Assembly (NCBI GenBank): GCA_030512335.1
Contig: JAULSU010000003.1
Location: 62,001 to 126,000, forward strand
Reading direction: 5' to 3'
Length of the DNA stretch: 64,000 nucleotides
From: Immersiella caudata
Taxonomy: Eukaryota; Ascomycota; Sordariomycetes; Sordariales; Lasiosphaeriaceae
Below, one piece after another: positions 23,144 to 34,406 of the stretch. The first letter of the stretch is position 1; each line of letters opens with the position of its first letter. The notes under the pieces are model-generated. The model was given only the letters and a program-made list of their open reading frames with translations, was not told the origin of the DNA and made no database searches. Made by a program: the position numbers and the translations under genes.

Positions 23144-24992
23144 TTACACAACCCTCACCCCAACCCTAGTACACCGCCCATCACTCTCCTCCTCCCCCTC
23201 TTTCCCCAACCCCAACTGAATCCCACACCCAACCCAACTCCTCCCTCCCGCCCCCTCGCCCGCCTTAACCTCACATTCCACCCCCTCGCCCTCCCTATGA
23301 CAGCTCAAAATGCCATAATCCCCTTCCAGCCCCTCCACCGTCCTCTTTCTCAACAGATAAACAACACCCACGCCGACTCTTCTTTCCACAGATCCAACCG
23401 CGGGTATCCCATCAGTGTCATTATATCCGACTACACAGAGATGACCTGACTTTCCGACGCTGAAATTGCTCGAGGATGTGAGGTTGCGAGTGAAGAGCAG
23501 GTTGTTTCCTATGAGGGAGACGAACCAGTCGTTGAAGGGGCTGCCGGGAAAGGAGAGTTGGAGGTGGAAGGGGGGACTGTCTTTGCCGCAGGTGGTAGGG
23601 TAAGGGAGGGGGGTCGGGGTGGTTGTTGGGGTGGAGGTGTTTGTGGCGCGGAGGGTTGAGTTGGGCCAGCGGACGGAGGAGGTTTGGTTGAGGAGCGGGA
23701 TGGAAGTGGTGTTGGGCCAAAGGACGGAGGAGGTTGAGTTCAGGTGAGGGAGGGTGGTGCTGTTAGGCCAGCGCACGGTGGTGTTTGGGATGAACGTTGG
23801 GAGGGTGGTGCTGAGCCAGATTGGGTGGGTGGTGGTGTTGGTGAGGTGGAAGAGGGTTGAAGAGGAGTTGAGCCAGTGGGTGGCGTTGCTGGTGGTTAGA
23901 GACTTTGAGGTGGAGGTAGAATTTGCGGTGCCAAGAGCGGTGGAGTTCCAGTACCGGCCTGTGCTGTTGACGTGGGTAGAGGCGGAAAGGGATGTATTGG
24001 TCCATCGCTGGCTGGATGCGATGACGGTCGTGGTAGCATTCACGACGTAAACCGTGGTGGGGCCGTTCGCCGAGGGGATCGTGGAACTCCCCTGTGGACC
24101 AACAGCCGGAACTACCGCCGAACTGGATTTTCCTCCTGTTGTCTTCCCTGTCGCCTTTTCCGTTGTTTTGGCGGTCTGGCTGCCAGTTGTATTCACAGTC
24201 GTCTTTCTCGTTGTCTTGCCAGTCGTTTTTCCCTGCGTTTTCCCCGGCTTCTTCCTCGAACTCTTGGCTGTGGATTTCTTGGACGACTTTCCGGCCAGCA
24301 AGACGCGTGTAGTTGGGTTGATTGAGCCCAATGTTGAGTTCCCAAAATGGGCAGTGCTATTGAAAAAGGATGCGCCGGTTCCGATGAAAGCCGTGACTGT
24401 CGCGGTCACTGTCATCGTGGGTCTTTCCCCCGCTATTGAAGGCGTTGAGACTCCGAGACATGAGCACGCCGAAGAGTAATCCTCAGTTGCTACACATTCT
24501 GAAGCATAGGTCGGAATTTCCTTCGACTCCTGAAGAGCTTTTCCATACAGGAGATTGTCGGGTGGCTGGTATTGGGACTCTTCATCGAGTTCATCATGCC
24601 CCTCGTCGTTGGCCTTTTTCGCAATGAGTTTGCTGCTTTCGCTGGTTTTGGCTTCGGTCCTCGGGGTCGTCGAGTTGCTGGTTACGGTCTTTGTCACGGT
24701 TCTGAGGATTTGTCAGAATACCCTCAGCATGATAGAATTAGGGTGCAATACCTAGTCGTAGGCTCGATGGCGAAGAAGGACAAGCAGTCTGCTGTCGCGT
24801 TCCTCTGTGACGTTGTCGCCGTGACGGCTGGCGATGTCAGTTGGCGGGTGGCGCTCATAGCAAGGGCGCTGTAGCGCATCGGAACTTACCGCGAAGACAG
24901 GGGTCGCTAGCGCATTCTTCGGCCAAAGCAATCGCTGCCAAGCTCAAACACCAACAAACAACCGCAGCTCGACAGAAAATCCAATCCCGCAT
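23144..24992 (-). CDS. secreted Thr/Ser/Asn-rich glycoprotein with WPN[ST]T repeats
   Basis: Function unknown; predicted extracellular or cell-wall protein. Three exons (24890-24992, 24752-24827 and 23144-24701) join in frame to 578 residues. The start at 24992 gives a clear signal peptide (WIFCRAAVVCWCLSLAAIALA) followed by EECASDPCLR. Then come a CSC motif in DYSSACSCLGV with a TVTATVT tract (common in fungal secreted proteins), a Lys/Thr-rich stretch of KTTGKTT-like repeats, and a long part packed with N-glycosylation sequons. Three WPN[ST]T blocks, RWPNSTTLPHLN, LWPNTTSIPLLN and RWPNSTLRAT, are spaced by about 20 residues. The last about 150 residues hold six cysteines and a compact segment starting CGKDSPPFHLQLSFPGSPFNDWF that could be a folded domain. 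The ATG-less 517-codon frame alone would miss the signal peptide. Confidence 0.75.
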
Positions 24993-26337
24993 TTCAGACG
25001 TCGTCTTCGCCGTCCCATTGTCTTCAGCAAAGCCGAGATCCAAACCCGCAAAAGCCTACGATGGAATCCTGGGGCCGGCGCGTTTAAAGCAGTGACGCCT
25101 AAAAGGGCCGCGTCGCAATGTCCACGCCGCCTTGGTTTCGCCATCCAGACGTGCCAAACTCCGGCTCCAAAAAACCGGATCTGGCGTCGCAGGCAATTCT
25201 CTCCCCTTGTCGCCAATCCCCGCTATCTCAATGCGCCAGCAATTTGCTTGTATAACCCGCCAGCCCTATTCCCCGGCCTTGGAATAATTCCTCCGTCCAT
25301 TTCGCGCGCGCCAATCGGTACTGCCCTTTGAGATTGACGACGTCAACCCTTCCAGGCACCATGGCGCCAACTCCCGTCGGCCGGCCTGCGGTTGGTAATT
25401 CATTGTCAATCCCTTGGCATCTTCGCGCCGCAAACTCACACCTTCGCAGCTCGTCCCACAAAGAAATCTCCCCGCAGGTGCTCACAATCAATTCCAGACA
25501 ATGAAAGGAGTCCACGCATCTCATCTCTCGTTGCCATGACCTTAACCAGCTGATAGGAACCCCTTTCCATCTCGAGCTTCCTCTTCCAGCCAAGCATCCA
25601 CACCCTCGGGTTCCCACCTCGTGGCAATATCCTTGCGATGGCGATCCGGGCACTTGGGGGGTGACCTCTATCTGGATCGAATCTGGATGCGCCTGCATCA
25701 TCCCCTACCCCTGACAATCACATCTCGCGATCGTATCGTGCGGCTGTAGATATGGCCTGTCCACCAGCACACCCAACCCAACCAATCCTTTGGCAATGAC
25801 CCTTCGCCCCATCCCCCACGATCAATATTGACAATCATTCATCATCAGTGGTCGCAGGCCTGAGCAGCCGCTAGCACCAACTCGGCCAACTCACCTGTCC
25901 GTCGCACTTCCCTTCGCGCTGCACGGCCGTCCGTGCCACGCGTGGGCTCAGGCCTTGTGTGGGTGAGCACCGGCCGCCGTTGCGACGCAGAACACGGGAC
26001 GTGGGCTTCACCCCGCATTCGACGGGCGGGTCTGGCCAGAGACAGACGACAGACATGTGGCGAGGACGCCAACGACGGTCTGCCGCGGGGACTGTGCGGA
26101 TGCGGTGGCTGGCTGGGCGATGTTGTGCGAAGTGACAAATGCGAGGGCCATGCGGGTGTGTGGTGTTGATATTTTTTTTTCCCTCTGCTAGGAGGCGGTA
26201 AGGTGTATAAGATGTGTGTGCCGCGGCGCTGGCTGCGAGCGAGGATGGGGCGATTGGGTCGCTTGACTGGCTGGCCCGTCCTTCGTTTCTTGCACGCCTG
26301 TCAGTTGTTCGCTAAAGGCCTTTTCGGACCAGCCGCA
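24993..26337. other. 1.3 kb divergent intergenic, no gene supported
   Basis: Upstream regions of the minus-strand glycoprotein and the plus-strand rhodopsin-like gene. Open frames near 25.2-25.7 and 25.85-26.17 kb lack domain features. A T-run occurs at about 26171-26180. Confidence 0.5.
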
Positions 26338-27629
26338 ATGGACGAGGAAAATCGGGGCCCGCGTATTCTGATCACTGTTTGGACGCTTACCGGTCTTTCG
26401 GGGGTGCTTCTCGCTGTTCGTTTGGCTTGCAAGCTATGGGCGAAGAGGCGTCTGTGGTGGGATGACTATGTCCTGGCGTTGTCATGGGTATGCATTCTCC
26501 AGAAGCTGTTGTGCCAAGTGCTGTCTGACTGTTGAGCTTCAAGTTCATGCTTGTGGGATCCATCATCCTGGTGACCCTGAGCGTGTCGTTGGGTCTCGGG
26601 AAACACACCTACCTTGTCCCTCCACAGAACTTCGGGACTCTCGGCCTCATCGGAAACCTCACGGGAACCTTCTCGATTCTAGCGGCAACATGGAGCAAGA
26701 CTTCGTTCGCCTTGACGCTTCTTCGGTTGATGCAGGGGCGGATGCAGTACTTCCTTTGGTTCATCATTGTCACCATCAACATCTTCATGGGCCTCAATGC
26801 TGTCTTTATGTGGATTCGATGCGCACCTGTCCAGAAAACGTGGAATCCGTTCGCATACGGGACTTGTTGGGATCCTGAGGTATATCCCAATTATGGGATG
26901 TTCGCTGCGGGTATGACTCCTCATCAATGCGTTGCTGTGCTTCCGCTGACGCGTACCAGGCTATTCTGCCGCGATGGAATTCATCCTTGCACTGCTGCCG
27001 TGGAAGATCATCTGGGGCTTGCAGATGAAGCGCAAGGAGAAGGTCGGCGTCGCGCTGGCCATGAGCATGGGTATCTTGTGAGCATTCCGTTTTCCGTTCT
27101 CATTGCAGGCACAATTCTGACAAAAACCAGTGGTGGCGTCACAGCCGTGATGAAAACAATCGAGATCCCTCTTCTCGCCAATCCGGACTTCACCTGTAAG
27201 CTGGACACCCTCTCCCCTCCGGGACAACCCTTGACAATGCATGCAGACGTTTCCGCTCCCCTCGTCATTTGGGGCGCCGCCGAGTCCGGTGTCACCATCA
27301 TGGCCGCCTCGATCCCCGTACTTCGCACTCTATTCCGCGACCTCAACACCATCAGCCGCAAGTACTACAAGGACTCGTCTGGGAGCAGGACAGCGACGAT
27401 GACGCAGCGATCGGGAGTTATGTCGCGCTATGGAGATCCCAACGCCAACACGGTCATTGTCTCAGCAGCAATGGGACCGTATACGGAGGACGTGATGACA
27501 AGCAGTTCGTGGAGCGAGAAGAGTCCGATGAGGGAGTCGCACGGGCAGATAATGCAGAGCACCGAGGTCATGGTTGCTGTTGAGTATCGGAAGGGCGAGG
27601 AGAGGGAGGGCGTTGCGCGGGCTTTGTGA
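26338..27629 (+). CDS. rhodopsin-domain (SAT4/Pth11-like) integral membrane protein
   Basis: Second member of the fungal SAT4/Pth11-like seven-helix group. I chose the ATG at 26338 (MDEENRGPRILITVWTLTGL) because it places the first helix directly at the N-terminus; the open frame extends further upstream. The WWDDYVLALSW loop ends exon 1. Further exons carry FKFMLVGSIILVTLSVSLGLG, GTFSILAATWSKTSFALTLL, NIFMGLNAVFMWIRCAPVQ, YSAAMEFILALLPWKIIWGL, and the conserved VSAPLVIWGAAESGVTIMAAS segment followed by IPVLRTLFRDLN. Four introns with GT...AG ends (near 26490, 26911, 27078 and 27196) keep the frame. The tail after about 27370 is hydrophilic and Ser/Thr-rich. No break is visible, so it should be functional; its ligand is unknown. 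Confidence 0.88.
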
Positions 27630-27816
27630 GCGTTGAATTCAGATAAGCTTTGTAATATTATTCATTGTAGAAATCAGATTTTCTCCCCTGACGGATGCCC
27701 TTAATGATGGGAGGTTTGGTGGGGTGGAAATAGCGATGCATAGAACCATTCATAACTGGGGCTAGCGAATCCACTTCCAACCAACCAGCGCTACGACAGG
27801 TGCACACACCTGCAAA

Positions 27817-27902
27817 TCTTCCGTAGTATAGTGGTCAGTATGTGAGCTTGTCACCTAACAAATGATCCGCTCGAGACCCGGGTTCAATTCCCGGCGGGAG
27901 AG
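27817..27902 (+). tRNA. tRNA-Asp(GTC) with 14-nt intron
   Basis: The acceptor stem TCTTCCG/CGGGAGA pairs fully with one G.T. The D-arm contains AGTATAGTGGTCAGTAT, the anticodon loop TTGTCAC is interrupted by CCTAACAAATGATC at the normal 37/38 site, and the T-arm is CCGGG TTCAATT CCCGG. A second copy lies at 54116-54202. Confidence 0.95.
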
Positions 27903-28392
27903 ATATTTTTTTGGCAGCTTCTTTTTGGAAGCTGCTGTGTGTTTTTTTGCGATTCGACACAGCGTTTTCAATTTCCTTCCAGGCTTTGGTTGATGCATTC
28001 CCTGATCTTCGGCCTGTCATCAATGAAGGGCAGGGGCGTTGCTCGACGCTCTTGCCACGGGTGCCTGGTGGTGTCACCGGGGTCCACCGAATCCAATCAC
28101 GTTTCGGATGGCAACGGGCCTCGGTGCGCTGACCCGGTCATGTGCGGAGCCGAGACCCTTCATCGGAGTCTGCCGACGATCCAGCTTCACCTTCCTCATT
28201 AGGCGCTCTATCACGACGTAACTTTTCGCCTCCGATACCAGGCCCAAGCTTTGTTTTTGTTTTTAAAAGCTTTGTCGCCGCTGCATCCCCATCGCTCTCG
28301 TTTCCGCCGCAATTTTTGCAGCTTCACGTCACTGCCCGCCCCCCCAAACAACCCCGCGCATCGCGCCAAGACCCCGCCAAACCGCGACGAGG

Positions 28393-29656
28393 ATGGCGAC
28401 CGCAATCCCGCAAGACATCCCGATGGACCTTCCCATCATCGACCTTAATCTCTTCCTCACCAAGCCCCACGACTCCCTCGAAGTCAAAGCCGAATGCCAA
28501 AAAGCCGCCAAGGCGCTCATCACCTACGGCGCCCTCGTCCTGCATGACTCCCGCGTGTCAGAAAGTGACAACACCAACTTCCTCGATCTTCTCGAAGACT
28601 ACTTCGCACAACCCGAGGAGGATCTCAAGCGCGATGAGCGCCCTGAGCTCAGTTACCAGATCGGCGTCACCCTCGAGAACACCGAGAAGCCGAAATGCGC
28701 CGTCGATGAGCCCTGTTTGAAGGTGATTGAGCGACTTGCCCCGGATCAGCGACCGCTGGATATCACTGCCCACGACCCGGATCCGAAGTGCCGCTTCTTC
28801 TGGAAGATGGTGGAGAAGCCGTCATACGAGACCAAGTTCCCAGGCTTGAACGCGCCAAACATCGTGCCTGAGGCAGAACACATCAAGAGCCGATGGGAGG
28901 GAACGATGAACCAGTGGGGCACATCGATGAAGAACGCGTGAGTACCACACCCATCTCTTCAGTCTCATCCTAACACAATTCCAGCGTTGAAGGCCTCACC
29001 GAAATGCTCGCCCTAGGCCTGCAACTCCCCGCTTCCACCTTCCGCTCCGCTGGCCGCTACGGCCCGCACCTCCTCGCCCCCACCGCCTCCGACCTCGTCA
29101 AGCACGGCGCAAAGGACACCATCCTCGCCGGCTTCCACACCGACCTCAACTTCCTCACCATCCACGGCCGCTCTCGCTACCCCGGCCTGCACATCTGGGC
29201 GCGCAACACAGGCCGTCGCATCCCCGTCAAGATTCCCCCCGGGAACCACCTCTTAGTTCAAGCGGGGAAGCAGCTTGAGCATATCACGGGCGGTCTTATC
29301 AAGGCGGGTTTCCACGAGGTGGTTGTCAACGAGGCGACCATCGACGTCATTGAGAAGCGGAAGGAGGAGTTTCCAGACCGACCGCTAGTGAGGATCTCGA
29401 GCACGTTCTTTTGGCATTTAAGTTCGGATTATGATCTTGTGCCGATTGAGAGCTGTGTAGAGAAGGCGAGGGAGTTGAGGGCGGAGCAGTTTAATTTGGG
29501 GAGGGATGAGGGGGAGGAGGTTGTTTATGAGGCGATGAAGGTTGGGGAGCAGGTTCAGAGGTGAGTTTCCGTTTTTCTACAGTGATGCCGATGAGGAAGT
29601 AAGAGTGAAATGCTAACGAGAGTAGTGAGTTGAAGCATATTGCGCTTATGGCGTAG
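28393..29656 (+). CDS. 2-oxoglutarate/Fe(II)-dependent dioxygenase, isopenicillin-N-synthase-like
   Basis: Non-heme iron oxygenase of the 2OG-Fe(II) superfamily; substrate unknown, probably cytosolic. Exons 28393-28937, 28985-29560 and 29626-29656 join in frame to 383 residues; the last exon encodes only the final few residues (ELKHIALMA). The N-terminus has the DIPMDLPIIDLNLF start typical of the DIOX_N region. The iron ligands H233 and D235 are in GFHTDLNFLTIHGRS and H281 in QLEHITGG. R318 and S320 in RISS form the usual RxS for 2-oxoglutarate. The PGLHIWARNTGRRIPV and PPGNHLLVQAG blocks match the IPNS-like core. Length fits the family. The tRNA-Asp gene ends about 490 bp upstream. No biosynthetic cluster partner is next to it. 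Confidence 0.88.
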
Positions 29657-30285
29657 GTAAAGAGAGTTGTAGTCTTTGTTGTTTTGTGTCGGGAGTGGGC
29701 ATTGCCAAGGTTCAGCGGGGCCAAGTTGTGTTTCCTCATACACCTGTGCTATCAACTCGTTACCTGGACTCTTCCCAGGTTGTTAGGAGCTCTTCTAGTT
29801 CAATACCATGTTCACGGGAACGCCTTGTCAACTCAGCTCTAACATGCGCGGCTACCTAGCGGCCTGTCGATGTTCCATTCCAATCCAACAACTCCACATA
29901 TAAGGCCCATACATGGCGTCATCGCTGATCATGGTGGATGCAAAAGTGGATAATGGCAAAAATGAATACCCTCGACCGGTGACCTTTCGGTATATGGTTG
30001 AGACAATTGCAGCTGAACGTGATAGCCAACTCCACCACAAAGGGTTTTCTTCTGTCACCAGATGTTTAAGCTGGCCGGTTTTGCACGCCATAATTGGAGG
30101 CATGGTTGAAGGGACCACATGCACACTTTACTTGATGTCGGACGGTACATTTCACTTTGCGGTTGCCGTTTGCGGTTGATTTTCAGCTTCGTATATCTTT
30201 CATTTCTTCTTCCCCTGTCGTTTGAGTTCATACTCGTTCAAGCTCAGGGAACTCTCTCAGTTGAGAGTGTAGACAAGGGAAGTCT
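29657..30285. other. 0.6 kb convergent intergenic, no gene seen
   Basis: 3' ends of the oxygenase and of the minus-strand Cys-cluster gene. An 88-codon plus-strand frame at 29913-30179 has no family resemblance. Confidence 0.5.
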
Positions 30286-31038
30286 TTAGTCAAGATTGAG
30301 GAACAAAAAGTTCAAGCCGTCTTCCTCGGCATAGTCATCAATCATGACACCGGCAAGTTCCATACCAACTCTATCCTCTGCTGCACGGATGCAGTTCTTC
30401 AAACTGAGCCAGAAGAGAGCTCTGTCGCGGAGCTCTTGATCGCCCTCCTCTGCATCAGGGTCAGGCTTGATCTCAGGCTCGTACTTAATGTCAGATTCAG
30501 TTTTGATCTGTGACTCAATCTTGAAGTACGGCACCGGTGATGGCGCATCCTCGCGCTTAACCTTGACATTGTCCTCAAACATCACCTCAACCTTCACCTC
30601 ATCCTTAAAAGAAGCCTGCATGGTAGAAGGAAAAGGAGTCACAGAAAGACCAGAGTCAGATAAACTACCCCTACTCCTAGCGACAGCATCCTCCCCCTTA
30701 ATCTTCACCCTCCTCGCCGCAGGCTTCTCCTCATCCTCATCATCCTCCGCCATCCTCTTCCTCTCTCTCTCCATCTCCTGCTCCCTCTCCTCTCTCCGAT
30801 GAAGCGCATCAACCATGGCCTCCACCTCCGCATCGGGAAAGAAACTAGCGCAGATTTCGCATACTTCGGGTCCGGAAGCTTGGTGTTTGCAACACCAGGT
30901 GTTGAAGTTGTGAAGGGCTCTGTCTTTCTTGCATCGCACGCACTGGCGCGTGAAGGGGAAGGGGTTGTTGGCATGTGCTAGGTCGGCGGCGAGCTTGAGG
31001 TTGTACAAGGTGTTTCGGGAGCGGGTAGTGGGGGCCAT
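30286..31038 (-). CDS. Cys-cluster protein with an array of SUMO-consensus sites
   Basis: Unrecognised family. The start at 31038 (MAPTTRSRNTLYNL) is preferred because it has A at -3; the frame stays open to 31248. The 250-residue protein has a possible zinc-binding cluster C33-x2-C36-x12-C49-C50-x9-C60-x2-C63, then a charged, coiled-coil-like stretch (RREEREQEMERERKR), then an acidic run. Residues 113-193 contain seven psi-K-x-E motifs (K114, K145, K149, K161, K173, K179, K185) and one psi-K-x-D (K191), with little else between 144 and 193. The C-terminus is helical (LFWLSLKNCIRAAEDRVGMEL) and ends in acidic then hydrophobic residues (DDYAEEDGLNFLFLNLD), resembling a SUMO-interaction motif. 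A nuclear role with heavy sumoylation is inference. Confidence 0.7.
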   Translation of the reverse strand: MAPTTRSRNTLYNLKLAADLAHANNPFPFTRQCVRCKKDRALHNFNTWCCKHQASGPEVCEICASFFPDAEVEAMVDALHRREEREQEMERERKRMAEDDEDEEKPAARRVKIKGEDAVARSRGSLSDSGLSVTPFPSTMQASFKDEVKVEVMFEDNVKVKREDAPSPVPYFKIESQIKTESDIKYEPEIKPDPDAEEGDQELRDRALFWLSLKNCIRAAEDRVGMELAGVMIDDYAEEDGLNFLFLNLD

Positions 31039-31687
31039 TCTTGTGGCGTGAGTGTGTTCCTGCATACAAAGTTTGGCTGGCCAGAGTTTGAGTGTGCAAG
31101 TTGGATTTGTCGAGTGGTGAAACGATAGGTGTGGTATTCGTTCGACAAGTGCGCATAAGTGATGTGCTAATGGGTTGAAACGAGGGACCAGGTGGTCGAA
31201 GTGATGTTTTATGAAGATGTCATGGGTTTCAATGAATGGTAAGTGCATTGTCTATGCTGAATAACGATTATTGTGCACAAAAGGGATTGTTCGACGTTAC
31301 GGGTCTGACCGGCTTTGTTGACTGGGCAAACAAAGCGGTTGGCTGTGTCATCGGGAGTGTTTCTTTATTACGGGCTGCTCGGATGGAATACAATAGGTTG
31401 CTTCCGGGAGTTCGTGATAATGCTTCGATATTTGCAAAGGTTTTGTGCCGTCCACGGGATCTTGGCAGGGTTTCGGTCGTAACTCAGAATGGTCGTCGAA
31501 GTGGCATATTTTGGTCGTGAAGGTAAAATGTGATGTGAGGAGTGATATGTTTGAGGGGATGTATTTCTGTGAATCATCTTGACCTAGACAGCATAAAATC
31601 CTTGAATCGTAAATATCGCGTCTTTCACCCCATTTCCATGCTCTCCACTCTCCAGAATCGAGTCTCCAAACCATTTCAACTATCACA
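31039..31687. other. 0.65 kb divergent intergenic, no gene seen
   Basis: Upstream of the Cys-cluster gene (-) and of the decayed kinase-like locus (+). The minus-strand frame from 31038 remains open to 31248, so an earlier start is possible. Confidence 0.5.
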
Positions 31688-33504
31688 ATGAGTACCCTCT
31701 CAGACTCGCAGGAGTCCTTCAAGACGGCCGTGCAGTCCCAGTTCGACGAGCCCCTGAATCCTGAGGTTCGATACGTCCACGTCTTCGAAGGACAACAGAA
31801 CAATACGAAATAGCTCTTCGTCAAGAACCTCGGAGTCGACGGTATCAACCAGACCCAGCTAGTACTCCAACAGCTACCCAGCGCCGGTCTCTCCAGGCCA
31901 GTCGTCCGCAGAGTATATCGCCGCCGTACTTTCCGGGTCCAATCCAACCCCCATCCCCGGACCGACCTTCTCCATGACAACGACGTCGCCACAACGGAAT
32001 ATCTTCGCTGTGGTATCCTGAACTTGCGGATTCCAGAGCTGTACTCCGTGGACAAGTTCATCGGCTAGCACAAGTGCACTGTGACACGGTGCGAGCGTGG
32101 AACCTCGAGATGCCCTGTGGGCGCTAACTTGGTTCTATTCAACAATAATTGTCTATGGCCTCGAAGGTCCTTGCGGAGGAAAGCAGGACGGTTTCCTTCG
32201 AGGAAGGAATGCTATCTAAAATACTGGAGGCCCAGAGGGCCGGAGGCGCCATGAGGTTGATCTTATGATCACTCTCCTTTATTTACAGTGATGGGTGTTC
32301 TGGTTGGTGACAGTTGTCACTACTGGCGCCTAATCCTTGTGAATGGCTGATTGGAGGTTTGGCTTGGTATAAGCCCTGGTCTTGGCGTGGAATCCCGGTG
32401 GAATGCCGAGATGCCGATGCTGGACTGAGGCTCTGAAGGTGGTCATGTGGAGATCCGTATGACATGCACCCAGGCGTCCTACTGGTCGTTCGCCAACGGA
32501 GGAACCCTTTGCCGTTTCCTCCAAAACTTCCGGGACAAGGGGGTTGCCGTCATGAGGCGCCTTGCCCTCCATTTTCTGTATCAGCTGCTAAAAACGGTCG
32601 ACCAGATTTATAGCCATTCAGACGGCCCTGTGTTCCATCAAAACATGACGCCCGAGACCATTCATCTCCACTTCGATCCGCTCGATGACTTCCCAGATGT
32701 GATTCCCACCATCTTCAGCTATGCCGTTACCGCACCCTTTTCTAAAAAGGCAAACTGGGATATTCCCTCTGTGATATCTTTGACTCAGTTCGTCTCCCCG
32801 CTTCTCCACTCATCATCAAACTAACATCACCCAGAAACGGATTTCCCGATGGTCAACTTGACGAGTTCATTCCGACTCTCGAGACTGTCCACAGGTTCTG
32901 TCTTCAGAACCGTGCCGCTGCGAGTGTCAGTCCTGATCGTCGTATTACCTTCGAGGTGCCCTCTTTGGGAGGGATTCTAGCCAAAATCCAGTTCAGCATC
33001 GCAATCTGTGGGATAATGGATCGGTCCCAGCTCCTAGACATCATAGGCATGATAGAATACGAAGACCCAGCCTCCGTCATACCACAGACGTGCGATACCA
33101 TTGAAGATATTCGATCAACGACAGGGATACACGGTCCTTGTAAAATAGGACAGATGGACTCCTCGATAGGGCACGTCACCGTTGAGTCTTCTCCAGGGGC
33201 GTACCACAGACCAAACTCATCGAACAGCCCGAGCGAGACGGATAGCAGCGATGGAGGTGTGGATCTATCCGAATACGATGAATTCAAGGATCTAAAGCAC
33301 ATCAAGGAAGAACTTAATGGGTATGCTACAGGAAATAGTGGAGCCGGAAATCAGGGCGAAGTGATAAATAAGAAGGGGAACGATGAGGATGATGATGGTT
33401 ATGCGGTGGGGAATAGCGGAGAATGTGAGGTACAGAAGGAGAGCCAGAAAGGGTGGACAGAGAGAGCTCGATCCATTGCTGATAAAGTTTGGCCAAGGCC
33501 TTAA
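31688..33504 (+). pseudogene. decayed kinase-like gene, several frame breaks
   Basis: A single ancestral gene can be followed in pieces across three frames. It begins MSTLSDSQESFKTAVQSQF and meets a TAG at 31811-31813, just before LFVKNLGVDG. It then shifts frame to SSAEYIAAVLSGSNPTPIPG, later to VLAEESRTVSFEEGMLSKIL and an AQRAGGAMR block, and later to WLIGGLAWYKPWSW. From 32459 the frame is open again, with ALHFLYQLLKTVDQIYSH and VFHQNMTPETIHLHF, which aligns with the catalytic-loop region of kinase-like folds. The usual HxD is HQN here, so even the intact part lacks the catalytic Asp. An intron with a CTAAC branch site joins TQ to NGFPDGQLDEFIPTLE, and the end is an acidic Gly/Asn-rich tail. 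I call it a pseudogene; the 3' half could still be expressed. Confidence 0.65.
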
Positions 33505-33807
33505 GTTGATAGCAGTCTGTTAGATGGCAAAGTTGGGTATCTTGTTTGAATTCTGTTCCAAGAGTCTTTGACTTTCGACCAAAAACCCCTTCACCGCCAG
33601 TAGCTCGCACTCCTTTCCTCATCCTTCGAAATACTATCTTCGATTCTGAAGGCATCGCTGCATCTCACTGTGTTCACCAGACGTCTTGCCTATCAACCCA
33701 GCCCGCTGCAGCATCCACTGAATCGGTGACTTCAAACAACCCAAACAGGTAGCCGTGATACCCATTTGAGCCTCCGCGATGGACTAAGTGATAAGTGGAA
33801 CGCAATC

Positions 33808-34298
33808 CTATACTATATACCCCGTCTGACCATACGACTGTATAAGCGTCAACTTCACGCCTTCAGCCGCAGCCGCAAAAACGCCCAGGCCCATGAGTAA
33901 AGGCAATGCTGATCTTGCCGAACGCGACGCCCCAGCCCCAGGGGATCTGGCTGAAGAAGAGAATTTGGCTGGCTTGGAGTTGGTCGTCGTGGGGACATAG
34001 ATGCTATGCCGACCCATGCCGAACGGGATGGCTGCGATGAACGTGAAGAGCTGGACCGCTGTGGCCACCTAGTAGTAGGGGTGTGGAGTTAGCCATGCCA
34101 CAAACAACAGAAAAGGGGTAGACTTGCTATAGCTGAGGCAGCTGGAGCGTCATCCCACCCAAGGTGCCTAACTGGCCGGACGTGGGTGTATATTCGCATC
34201 CCTAGCAGCATAGAGTAGAGTGTGTGGGCCGAGATCAGGGGCCCAAGCATCTTGTAGACGATGGACTCATCCGGCCCGACTTCATCGGGCGCCTCCAT
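33808..34298 (-). pseudogene. truncated rhodopsin-domain (SAT4/Pth11-like) relic
   Basis: The N-terminal third of a seven-helix SAT4/Pth11-type protein survives: MEAPDEVGPDESIVYKMLGP, a first helix, then RPVRHLGWDDA (the usual loop). After a short intron comes VATAVQLFTFIAAIPFGMGRHSIYV. A frame shift follows, after which FFSQIPWGWGVAFGKISIAF appears in another frame, and the gene stops there. The later five helices and the tail are missing. It cannot make a complete receptor-like protein. Confidence 0.65.
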
Positions 34299-34406
34299 GA
34301 TCGCGACGTGGGACCTTGGTGAGGACTTGGTGGATTCAGGACGCTGAATCTTCCATGGGTTAAGAAATGCAGACAAAGGGATCGACACTCGCCTCTTGTT
34401 TCTTCT

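Noticed and set aside
13010..29656. A secondary-metabolite cluster (P450, oxygenase, regulator)
   Set aside because: No backbone synthase (PKS, NRPS or terpene synthase) is present, and the genes are far apart with unrelated neighbours.
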